Positions 55,389 through 63,421 of a stretch of 64,000 bases of DNA are shown here, piece after piece (the stretch's first letter is position 1; each line of letters begins with the position of its first letter). The notes under the pieces were generated by a model, which worked only from the letters and a program-made list of their open reading frames with translations, had not been told where the DNA came from and did not search any database. Source of the DNA: Tubulanus polymorphus (taxonomy: Eukaryota > Nemertea > Palaeonemertea > Tubulaniformes > Tubulanidae); NCBI RefSeq assembly GCF_964204645.1, contig NC_134031.1:13246501-13310500 (forward strand), read 5' to 3'. The position numbers and the translations under genes are program-made.

Positions 55389-56188
55389 AGCCCACTTGGG
55401 ACTTAAGCCACAACGGGCTATATTGCGTTCACTTTGCGTCCGTCGTCCGTCCGTTCGTACATCCACAGACAGGATCCAGTTATTTTGGGAAGTTTTAAAG
55501 ACACTTCAATGTAATGTCTTGATATTTGGAGACACTTTGATCAGTTACCTTGATATTTCCCCCGAAAGGACCCATCGGCATGAGAAAAATTGGGTCGAAC
55601 GGACTCAAGATGGCCGTCCTATGACCTTTTTGTGACCAAAAATGTCAATTTTGACCCAAATTCTGAGTCTTGTAGCTTCCTTCTGGTTTGCCATTTGTCA
55701 TGCAATTTGCGACGGGTATTCTTTGGAAAGGGATTTTTAATAACGTAGATGCGTTTTTTTTATCAGCCAATTATGATGCAGTCGGCGGCCATCTTGGTGT
55801 CATCAGTACTCATTCGTTGTTGGAAAAAGGAAGGTTTTTCCACATCATATTGAAACCTAAGCATATTTTTTTAGCACAAGTTGTAGCTCATGACATGGTC
55901 TATGAATGTAGTGATTTCCAAGGTCATTAGTTATTCTATATGGTCACCAGGGGGCATTGAATAGTAGAATAACTCAGTAGTACTTCCATATTACATCGAT
56001 ACCTAGGCATATTTTGTTATCACAATCAATTACAAAAATTCGTAGCTGCTGATATGTTCTATGCTTGTGGTGATTTTCGAGGTCATTGTCCTTTTGTGAT
56101 CACCAGGAGGCGTTGAATATTGAAATTGTTGTAGTGTTTTAGCATTTGAAACCACTTCCAAGTGGCAATGGTGTCCCTGGACCCCCAG
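55389..56188 (-). mobile_element. GCCCACTTGGGA-family transposon, inverted copy
   Basis: It reads AGCCCACTTGGGACTTAAG at the left (right end of the family), then GTCCGTCGTCCGTCCGTTCG, and at the right TGGTGTCCCTGGACCCCC. Two internal units remain (CACCAGGGGGC, CACCAGGAGGC). Confidence 0.88.
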
Positions 56189-56574
56189 TTCAATCTTTCT
56201 TTCAAGAATAGTTTAAGGATGCCATAGAGATTGACGAAGGCGTACGTCCCTTTGGGCTGACAGAGATTTATCTAAGTGTTTAGTACGTACGTCACATATC
56301 CGAAGTAAAAATCGGAAAGTTACCTTCGGTGTAACTACAATTTATATAAAAAGAGAAATGATATCACAAAATAATAAACCTGTAAAGATATCATTACAAC
56401 CACAGATCTAATAGGCTAATAATTAGAGCTCATATGATACGAAACAGAGTAAATCTTACCTAAAAAGAGGTACACTTCTAATAATCGAAATCGAAAGTTG
56501 CAGAACCTGGAAGCTACACTTTCTCTCACAGAGATGGCTGCAGCACGTGATTGGTGAATCCGGGTCATAATACC

Positions 56575-56665
56575 TCCGCCCAAAATACCTCCACCCAAAA
56601 TACCTCCACCCAAATATCCCACACCCAGAATCCCTCCACCCAGAATACCCTCATATGTGTCCAAA
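56575..56665 (+). repeat. Short tandem repeat (about 15 bp unit)
   Basis: AAAATACCTCCACCC repeated about five times with variation; it yields a spurious Gly/Ile/Leu-rich frame on the minus strand. Confidence 0.85.
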
Positions 56666-57098
56666 ATACCTCCAGGCTCTAGATCCAAAAATTAAGTAAT
56701 ACAATTTTAAGTAATACAATATTTTGTCCCCCCAAGGTTAGAATTTGCAGGTCATACTCATTGTTGATATAAACCAAAGTTCTTTAGTTTAAAGTAGTTA
56801 ATTGGGCAAAACAAAGTAAAATGTATTTAAGTGTGTTGTTAGAAGAGCATTGTTGCAGTTAAATGGATATGAACTGAATGCAGTGTGTATACCGAAATGT
56901 AGTTCATTGTTTTCTTAGATTATAGGAATAATTAATATTCTATAATCTAAATATTGAATTGTTTCCTATATTGTTTCCAGAGAAATCTAGAAGATTAAAT
57001 GTTGCCGGGCTGTTTATTCGGCGGTATAATTGATAGCCTCCGTTCGGTGCTGCCATCTTCATGGTCTGCATATAGTTTGAAGTCTTGGCGGGAACAGT

Positions 57099-57309
57099 GT
57101 TAGTTTGTTGGCGGTCGCCTTCCAGGCAACCACTCTGTGAAATATATGTTGATGTGATTTACACTGTTCCCGCAGGTAAGAAAGCTTCGTATGATTCTGA
57201 CTTAATTATTTAGCATGTGTAATATTTATTGGTTAGTTTGTTGGCGGTCGCCTTCCAGGCAACCACTCTGTGAAATATATGTTGATGTGATTTACACTGT
57301 TCCCGCAGG
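57099..57309 (+). repeat. Tandem duplication of a 78-nt segment (possible new intron)
   Basis: GTTAGTTTGTTGGCGGTCGC to CCGCAGG is identical at 57099-57176 and 57232-57309. The first copy ends CGCAG|GTAAGA (donor) and the second TTCCCGCAG|GT (acceptor), defining a possible 133-bp intron at 57176-57308. Confidence 0.85.
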
Positions 57310-58371
57310 TCTTTCGTTGTTGTTTAATGTTGGTTGGTGGAGTGGACCTCCGGACAGACGAGGCATATACAGGATTTACAAGAAAGCCCCGTCACATTTG
57401 GCACCCTCGCTGGGATTGGGAAGGTCATCACTACACCGGAAGATACGTGGATCTACAATTTGCGTTTGGAAAGCGCGGGAACGTCTAGTGCGGTGAAATC
57501 GCGATCCGCAGAATAGTGCGGAGATTTTGTCGAATCTAAATTGGGTACACCGGTTGAGATATATGTATAGTGTTAAATTGTGATCCGGAGTTCTGGAATT
57601 CGATGCAGTTTGAAATTGGAAAATATTGTTTCTATCGCTGCGGTTGGATCGTCGAGCAACGGATCGGAGCTCGAGTCGTTGTTGATATTGACACGGTGAC
57701 AATAGGATCGCTCAGTCGTATTCGAATCGTCGCACGGTGTATTTTTGTCGTGTTTCTTGTGCCGTGTTAAGCTGATATTTGCGAATTAAATTCAGCCGGC
57801 GTGAAATAAAATAATCCTTTTCTGACTCTTTTGTCAGGTTGCTGGAGCAGTGCGCGTTCGTCGTGACAGGTGAAAACTCTTAAATTCTGCTCATTGATAT
57901 AAGTTTTGCTTTATTCAGTTGATTTCCAATTCTACGCTGGGTTTCAGTGTGATTTCAATTTATTTTGCTTTTTGTTCGCTTGATTGCGGAAGTCGCAAAG
58001 CGGTGGCTGAATGCTTATTTTTGTGCCAGATAGCTAGAAAACGGAGCGTTAATTGCTCGTTTATTCGTCTATTTATTATTCATTTATTTATTTATTTATT
58101 ATCATTATTTTGTTTTTTGTTTTTTGTTTTTGTTTTTTTTTTGCTTGCTTATTTGTTGTGATTGTTCGCATTGATTTTTGCACGTGCATCTTGTGATTAA
58201 AGACAAGTTTCTATTTTGCTTTTCTTTTGTGTGCATGTAAACTGAGGAATCAGTTATTCAGTGTATTAATTTTATGTTTAATTGTTCTGGGTACTGGAAA
58301 CAGGTAGTTTTGGTTGTATGTTACGTACCTGTATTATTTACGTGGTGTTGTTGCTTATGAAGTACTTGAAA

Positions 58372-58575
58372 ATGGCATTTCACGAGAAGGTAGTTATTTC
58401 GGGGATAGGGTCTCATTATACGGCAAATGATATAAGGGTAGCTTTCCAGAGTTTCCCCGTGGTAGCTGTACACGGCTCAGCGGTAGAGGGGTTTTATGTG
58501 CTTTTTCCTTCCGGATGCGTGGCGAGCCAAGCGATGGCATTTTTTCAATTCGCAAGCGCAAAGTACCAACCTTGA
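58372..58575 (+). CDS. RRM-like N-terminal module upstream of Gag
   Basis: MAFHEKVVISGIGSHYTAND, then IRVAFQSFPVVAVHGSAVEG and FYVLFPSGCVASQAMAFF: beta-alpha-beta spacing like the RRM-like N-terminal module of PNMA-type Gag proteins. It ends at TGA 58573-58575. The following Gag frame (from 58588) is in the same reading frame with no other stop between, so the two may originally be one protein, or be joined by stop readthrough. Upstream in-frame ATGs (58318, 58357) would add a hydrophobic stretch. Confidence 0.55.
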   Translation: MAFHEKVVISGIGSHYTANDIRVAFQSFPVVAVHGSAVEGFYVLFPSGCVASQAMAFFQFASAKYQP

Positions 58576-58587
58576 GCAGGGGGAGCT

Positions 58588-59919
58588 ATGTGTGCGGCTT
58601 TTGCAAAAAGAGAACAAGAAAAGTTTCTTTTTCGTGTTTTTAATGGGGTAGAAGATGGGGAACTACGTCAGGTGACGGTTGAGGAAAATGAAAATAAACC
58701 TGATTTTAAAAATGACGTGACTTTTAACACGGTTTATAAAGCTTTTGGAGAATTGGACGAGGAGGACCAGCAGCGTCTAGTTCATGAGCTGATTAGCAGG
58801 GGAAAGTCCTCCCAACCTTGTAACCTTCGAAGTTCTACTCCAGTTAAGCAGCCGCTTCCCGGTTTGTCTTTTAATTTACAGCCACAACGGGTCGAGAAAA
58901 CTTTCGCCATTCAAGCGCCCAGGTTAGGTACTTTTTCTGGCGAGAGTGTCTCCAAAGGAGACCTTACCTTTAGGCAGTGGAAGCTTGAGGTTCAAGCGCT
59001 GCTACGAGACGAAAGTTATGGTCAGGGTTCGATTCTTCAAGCCATGCGCAGATCCCTCAGAGGGGATGCTGCGGCTGTTCTGTTTAATTGTGGTCCGAAC
59101 GCGGATGTATCCACCATTCTAGAGAGGATGGCTCTTGTTTTTGGGGAAATCTTTTCGGTAGAGGAAGGCTTAGCCCAGTTTTATATGATGTCGCAGAAGG
59201 CGGACGAGTCAGTGGCTCAGTGGTCTTGTAGGCTTGAGGATGTAGCTGCTCGTGTCCGTGGTCTGCCAGGAGGAGCGGGCGCTGTCGGTTCCGAGACACT
59301 CCGTGGTCAGTTTTGGCGTGGTCTCCGTAATGGAATGGTGCGCATGGGAACACGCTTTCTCTTTTATTCCAACGCGACCTATTACGAGATCGTAACAGAG
59401 GCTAGAAAGATTGAAGGGGAAACGGAACGGAGAGATTTCAAGTCTGTGGTGCCTCCGAAAAAACTTATGAATTCTCAAGTGTCTTCTAAAGACACACCCG
59501 GTCACTCTGGGGATCCCGCCTCCTCGTGGGAAAGGCGTTTTGATCAGGTGATGAAGCGGATGGCCGCTATCGAGGCTAAATTGGAGAACCGTCCTAGGTT
59601 GTGGGTCCCTCCTCCAAGACCTCCCTTTAGGAGTCAGGTAGGGCAGCGCTACGGAGGAGCTTCTTCGTTTGGGTTTCGTCCAAGGCTGCCCACACCTTCG
59701 CAGCGGACGTGTTTTTCCTGTGGCGGCGTTGGGCATATCCGTCGCGTATGTCCGAGTAGAAACATGGATAACAGGCCTTTGTCAGCCGGTAACGGTAGTT
59801 CGGGTGATAGAGATGGTCTCTCTAATAGAGATGACAGTCTCTCTGGTAATAACAGCTCGTATGACCCAAAAGAGAAAGTGTCCGTTTCGAGGGGCGGACG
59901 CGTGACACGTCGGTATTAG
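58588..59919 (+). CDS. Ty3/PNMA-like Gag with CCHC zinc knuckle
   Basis: 443 residues. Residues about 115-270 form the capsid-like region (TFRQWKLEVQALLRDESYGQ, MRRSLRGDAAAVLFNCG, then VEEGLAQFYMMSQKADESVA). A Pro/Arg-rich linker and one CCHC knuckle (CFSCGGVGHIRRVC, about residue 374) follow. The pattern is that of metaviral Gag and its domesticated relatives (PNMA/ZCCHC type). The frame is intact, with no internal stop. The protease overlaps its end in the -1 frame. Confidence 0.85.
   Translation: MCAAFAKREQEKFLFRVFNGVEDGELRQVTVEENENKPDFKNDVTFNTVYKAFGELDEEDQQRLVHELISRGKSSQPCNLRSSTPVKQPLPGLSFNLQPQRVEKTFAIQAPRLGTFSGESVSKGDLTFRQWKLEVQALLRDESYGQGSILQAMRRSLRGDAAAVLFNCGPNADVSTILERMALVFGEIFSVEEGLAQFYMMSQKADESVAQWSCRLEDVAARVRGLPGGAGAVGSETLRGQFWRGLRNGMVRMGTRFLFYSNATYYEIVTEARKIEGETERRDFKSVVPPKKLMNSQVSSKDTPGHSGDPASSWERRFDQVMKRMAAIEAKLENRPRLWVPPPRPPFRSQVGQRYGGASSFGFRPRLPTPSQRTCFSCGGVGHIRRVCPSRNMDNRPLSAGNGSSGDRDGLSNRDDSLSGNNSSYDPKEKVSVSRGGRVTRRY
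59865..59871 (+). promoter_or_regulatory. Candidate -1 frameshift slippery site CCCAAAA
   Basis: In the Gag frame it reads C CCA AAA, the X-XXY-YYZ form. The preceding codon in the -1 frame is TGA (59862-59864), so the -1 frame becomes usable exactly here. Confidence 0.5.
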
Positions 59920-60377
59920 GGAACAGCCCTCAAACGAATATATCTTATCGCGTCGTTGGTAGAGCCAATCTCTCGACAGTTTCATTGGATGGGGTACCTT
60001 GTTATGCTTTAATTGACAGCGGGTCACAAGTGTCCACGGTTTCGAGGAAGTTTGTCGAGGTTTACATGCCCGAAGTCCCTGTGCAGCCAGTAGCTGATTT
60101 TCTTGAGGTAACGACCGCGGGTGGTGCGGCCCTGCCATATTCCGGTTATGTCGTTGCTCGGTTGCAAGCAGCCGATTTGGATATGGAAATCCCTATGCTT
60201 GTTGTTGAGAGTACCGACTACCATGAGAAGGTACCTGCTTTGATTGGCACCAATGTGCTGGACCGGGTCAAGGATTTTTCGACCTTGTCGGCGGCCTGGG
60301 CTGCAGCGGACCCTATACGTTGTAACAACATTTCCGAATCGGTAAAATTGACTAAGGCAGTCTCCGTGAGTAATTAG
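59865..60377 (+). CDS. Retropepsin-like aspartic protease, -1 frame to Gag
   Basis: The frame opens at 59865, directly after a TGA in that frame. It carries CYALIDSGSQVSTVS (the D-S-G active-site triad), a flap region (TTAGGAALPYSGYVVARL) and LIGTNVLDRV (the hydrophobic-Gly motif), and stops at TAG 60375-60377. Retropepsins act as dimers to cut Gag-Pol. There is no ATG near the start; CCCAAAA at 59865-59871 in the Gag frame suggests synthesis by -1 frameshifting. A GTGAGT donor-like site lies just before the stop (60367). Confidence 0.8.
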   Translation, partial: PKRESVRFEGRTRDTSVLGNSPQTNISYRVVGRANLSTVSLDGVPCYALIDSGSQVSTVSRKFVEVYMPEVPVQPVADFLEVTTAGGAALPYSGYVVARLQAADLDMEIPMLVVESTDYHEKVPALIGTNVLDRVKDFSTLSAAWAAADPIRCNNISESVKLTKAVSVSN

Positions 60378-60417
60378 GAAAGTAGGCTTTCAGATCAGAG
60401 GACGAGAGGACGAGACA

Positions 60418-60456
60418 CCACTCATCACCACAAGTAATTTTTTTTCCTTATAAATG
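60418..60456 (+). promoter_or_regulatory. Repeated leader/promoter with TAAATG, copy 1
   Basis: CCACTCATCACCACAAGTAA, a T-rich tract, then CCTTATAAATGG overlapping the start codon at 60454. Almost identical to 60763-60801. Confidence 0.7.
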
Positions 60457-60660
60457 GAAGAGAATAAGACAGAACAAATTGATGTTAATGAAAATCAATA
60501 TCATTGTCCATATTGTAAAAAATACATTGATAAATCAAATAAACCTTACATGGAAAATGTTAGAAATTATATTGATTCACTAGAAATAAAAGATACAATT
60601 GAAATTTTAGAAATATTACGCAGTAAAATTGTGACACACATAAACAGTGAGTGCGCGTAA
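60454..60660 (+). CDS. Small zinc-ribbon-like protein of the virus-like block
   Basis: 68 residues: acidic N-terminus, one C-x-x-C pair (YHCPYCKKYIDK) and an amphipathic helix (IKDTIEILEILRSKIVTHI), ending in CA. One CxxC plus a distant Cys could bind a metal as a dimer. The start is chosen because the ATG is embedded in TATAAATG after the shared leader. Function unknown. Confidence 0.6.
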   Translation: MEENKTEQIDVNENQYHCPYCKKYIDKSNKPYMENVRNYIDSLEIKDTIEILEILRSKIVTHINSECA

Positions 60661-60762
60661 CAACAGCTGCGCGTGTGTTAACTGTACCTGGATAAATAGA
60701 TGCTGTGAGGCTTGGGTGAGAACGGTTAATAGCGTGTTTGTTATATACAGGGGAAGTAATCC

Positions 60763-60801
60763 CCACTCATCACCACAAGTAATTTGTTTTCCTTATAAAT
60801 G
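60763..60801 (+). promoter_or_regulatory. Repeated leader/promoter with TAAATG, copy 2
   Basis: Same 38-39 nt as copy 1 with one or two changes, ending CCTTATAAATGGGAG over the start codon at 60799. Confidence 0.7.
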
Positions 60802-61125
60802 GGAGATAGAAAAGCATTCTTAGCAACAATAAATAACAGAATAAAACCAGCAAAAAAACAATTTGAAATAAAAAAGTTAGTTGATGTTACAAAAGAAATT
60901 GAACATAAAATATTGAAATTAGAAAAGATAAAAACTAAATATGGAGAGAAAGTATCAGCTAATTTAAGCTACTGTAATGTTAGTACATCACGAGAATTTA
61001 AAGTGTTTTTACCCGATAAATGGGTTTCATTGAGTACAGAGGAATTGAAAGATTTAGTAGGATTTAAAATAATATATCATGGGAAAAATGAAGACGGTCA
61101 TCATGATTTAGAAATTGTTGATTGA
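60799..61125 (+). CDS. Unrecognised 108-residue protein of the virus-like block
   Basis: The N-terminal half is Lys-rich and helical (KQFEIKKLVDVTKEIEHKI, LKLEKIKTKYGEK), probably coiled coil. The C-terminal half looks globular (REFKVFLPDKWVSLSTEEL, DLVGFKIIYHGKNEDG). AT-rich codons, no introns. Preceded by the shared leader, so likely co-regulated with the 60454 gene. No family recognised. Confidence 0.6.
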   Translation: MGDRKAFLATINNRIKPAKKQFEIKKLVDVTKEIEHKILKLEKIKTKYGEKVSANLSYCNVSTSREFKVFLPDKWVSLSTEELKDLVGFKIIYHGKNEDGHHDLEIVD

Positions 61126-61131
61126 ATAGAA

Positions 61132-61170
61132 AATAAAAATAATGAATATCTAGAATCCAAAATGACCTTA
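61132..61170 (+). repeat. Direct repeat in virus-like block, copy 1
   Basis: AATAAAAATAATGAATATCT then AGAATCC and AAATGACCTTA recur at 62085-62122, 953 bp downstream. Confidence 0.9.
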
Positions 61171-61509
61171 GTCGTTTTATAAACAACTACAATCATACAG
61201 TACATCTGTTACATGTTATTATAAGAGAGTGCTTCATTTGAATATTGATCGATCAAACAGGTGTTGCACAACGTTGTTGTTATATTGGATAGCTAGCAGT
61301 TTTATAATAAGCACGTAGTACATACAACACACACAAACCAGTTAGCCGGCATTGAACTACCACGTTTTCATTGGTTTCTGAAAGCGAGGTTTATTTAAAT
61401 TAGCTCGGCCGTGACGACAGGAGGATAGTCATCATTCTCTCGTGATTAAAAGGAATATTTCAATGTTTTTACGGTAAGTTTTAGCAAAATTGCCCTATCG
61501 TCGACCTAT

Positions 61510-61680
61510 AGAGTTTTCAGGGGATAAGCATCCCATTATTGAAAGGCGCCACGGGACGCTTATCCCCCGTCATTTCTACTTACACCCCCGGAGACCCACG
61601 TCAACCGGGATCTCCTTCAATGATTGGTAGAAATCACATTATATTAAAGGCGCCTAATGTAATTTCTACCAATCTCGAAA
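61510..61680. repeat. Two stem-loops sharing AAAGGCGCC in the loop
   Basis: GGGGATAAGCATCCC pairs with ACGCTTATCCCC around TTGAAAGGCGCCACG. GATTGGTAGAAATCACATTA pairs with TAATGTAATTTCTACCAATC around TATTAAAGGCGCC. They lie between two divergent gene groups. Confidence 0.75.
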
Positions 61681-62084
61681 TTCGAAACCGAAGGAGAAAC
61701 CCGGAGAGTGGACGAAGGTGCATTTTCAAAATGCCTCTGCTGGCCAGAGCTACTCCAGTGGTTGAATGAATTGCCTTATATACTTAGCTAAAACACCTAA
61801 GTAAATGTTGTTGGTGCTAAAAAAATATGTGAAATTTGAAATTATAAATTATTCCGAATGAAAAGAATGTAAGAATGAAAACTGATCAATGAATTATGTA
61901 TTTTTAACTTAATTATGATATAATTTTTAATCAAATTAGTAATCAATTACTATGTTAATTGATTAACAAATTCAAATTCAAATATTCATTTTAGCATACT
62001 CAGTGCTGCCATCTTTCAATTTAAGAAAAAACTAATAATAAGAAACGACTGTAATACAATATTCAAATAAAAACAAAATAAATT

Positions 62085-62122
62085 AATAAAAATAATGAAT
62101 ATCTAGAATCCGAAATGACTTA
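62085..62122 (+). repeat. Direct repeat in virus-like block, copy 2
   Basis: Partner of 61132-61170 with two small differences. Confidence 0.9.
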
Positions 62123-62230
62123 TCTGGACAATTTAATTGCTCCACATAGATAGACAAAAGTAGTGAGATGGTGCCGTACGGCTCCCACATGGTGATATTC
62201 AATTATTTTTTTTGCTTTTTTTCTAAAATA

Positions 62231-62530
62231 TTAATCCATTTTTTTTATTATCAATTTTGGAATTTCAGAAGTACTTTCATTTTTGATAGCAGTTGGTTCA
62301 GAATTACTAATATCATGAATTTTATTTGATTTCTTATACCAATTACACCCAATCAAAATGAATACAATTACAAATCCAACTCTAAAATATAGATATTTAT
62401 CAAATATTCTATTATCAGAAGGAGTAGAAATAACAATATTTTCACCATTTTTATTAACATTTTTATTACTTATTTTTTCTTTTACAGCTTTTTTATATTC
62501 TTGTGATTTAATTCTAATTGCCGAGACCAT
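62231..62530 (-). CDS. Small single-pass membrane protein of the virus-like block
   Basis: 99 residues: a basic N-terminal half (YKKAVKEKISNKNVNKNG), one transmembrane segment (FRVGFVIVFILIGCNWY, about residues 50-66) and a polar tail. Its ATG directly abuts the TGA stop of the upstream frame (TGAATG, zero spacing). It may be translated by reinitiation, or be the C-terminal part of one split protein. Confidence 0.55.
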   Translation of the reverse strand: MVSAIRIKSQEYKKAVKEKISNKNVNKNGENIVISTPSDNRIFDKYLYFRVGFVIVFILIGCNWYKKSNKIHDISNSEPTAIKNESTSEIPKLIIKKMD

Positions 62531-63137
62531 TCAATTTGTTTCTGAGTTCTCGGTTTTTTCTTCACAGTTAATTCCTTCACTTCTTTCACCTCGCTCATTT
62601 ATTATAGAAATATTTTTACTTTCAATATTTGAAAATGTTATAACCCCGGTTGATAATAATGTCATAAATCCACCTAATTGAAATGATAAATATCCAATCC
62701 ATTTATTTAATTCAGTCATAACTAAATAGTCATTTTTTAAATCGGAATATAATCTATTTTCATTTTCAATTGGTAGTATATAATTACATAATTTACTATA
62801 ACCTTTTACTACATTTTCTGATATCGCGTCATTAATTTTAGCTGTTCTCGCGGCTTCATAAATCTTAAATAATCTAATAATTTCAACTGATTTCATTGTA
62901 TCTAATTCATTATAAGTTAAATTTTTATCAACAAATTTTTTACATTTTCCAGATGCTATTAATATTTCTAATTGATGTTTACAATAAAGATAATATTCAT
63001 AATTATTATTTGTTGTAACATTATTTAAAGCACCATCATCTGGAGTTAATTTTGTTTCTGTTATTCCTAAATCATCTAAAGTTTTTTCAATTGGAACATC
63101 ACCATTTTTAGATTTTATTTTGTTTTTCACCTCCCAT
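62531..63137 (-). CDS. Unrecognised virus-like protein with C-terminal hydrophobic segment (frame disturbed near start)
   Basis: About 200 residues, helical, with NNYEYYLYCKHQLEILIASG, YSKLCNYILPIENENRLYS and a hydrophobic stretch (WIGYLSFQLGGFMTLLSTGV). The long frame has no ATG at its beginning. An ATG in TATAAATGGGAGG at 63135-63137 lies in another frame that stops after nine codons, so a 1-nt indel near the start is likely (mutation or sequence error). Function unknown; membrane or capsid-associated roles are possible. Confidence 0.55.
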
Positions 63138-63140
63138 TTA
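63135..63140 (-). promoter_or_regulatory. TAAATG start motif on minus strand
   Basis: TATATAAATGGGAGG resembles CTTATAAATGG at 60454 and 60799: an A/T promoter-like box overlapping the presumed start codon. Confidence 0.55.
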
Positions 63141-63159
63141 TATAACAAAAAAATTAATT

Positions 63160-63421
63160 GTGTGATGTTGCAACTAGAATTTAACTAGAATGTAACTAGA
63201 ATTCAACTAGATTAACAAGCTAGTTGAAATATTGTTGTTTTTGTTTATTTCTAGTTAAATCTAGTTGATTTTTGTTTCAACTACTAACAACTAGAATTCA
63301 ACTAGAATGTAACTAGAATTAAACTAGATTAACAAGCTAGTTAAAATATTGTTAAATCTATTTGATTTTTGTTACAAATACCAATAACTAGAATTCAACG
63401 AGATTAACAAACTAATTGAAT
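63160..63421. repeat. Iterated AACTAGAAT / CTAGTT repeats
   Basis: AACTAGAATTCAACTAGA, TGTAACTAGAATT and ACTAGATTAACAAGCTAGTT recur in two to three blocks of about 115 bp between two minus-strand genes. Each block can fold (AACTAG with CTAGTT). Confidence 0.85.

Larger units (their letters stand above)
57041..60400 (+). mobile_element. LTR-retrotransposon-like unit: RRM-like, Gag, protease (RT absent)
   Basis: Leader with a tandem duplication (57099-57309); a primer-binding-site-like TTTGGCACCCTCGCTGGGAT at 57400-57419; RRM-like frame; Gag; retropepsin. After the protease stop (60375-60377) sequence composition changes and no RT, RNase H or integrase follows. It is either truncated by the AT-rich block to its right or a captured Gag-protease pair. 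LTR borders could not be defined. Confidence 0.6.
61126..62230. other. Non-coding region between convergent gene groups
   Basis: It contains the direct repeats, the two stem-loops and otherwise AT-rich sequence. Plus-strand genes end on its left and minus-strand genes end on its right, so it separates convergent transcription units. Confidence 0.55.

Noticed and set aside
56416-56688. Gly/Ile/Leu-rich minus-strand ORF
   Set aside because: Produced by a 15-bp tandem repeat.
59084-60224. Minus-strand ORFs across Gag and protease
   Set aside because: Shadows of the plus-strand Gag and protease frames, without protein-like features.
61539-61769. 76-codon ORF in the virus-like block
   Set aside because: It lacks an ATG at the start and covers two stem-loops; base composition differs from neighbouring genes.
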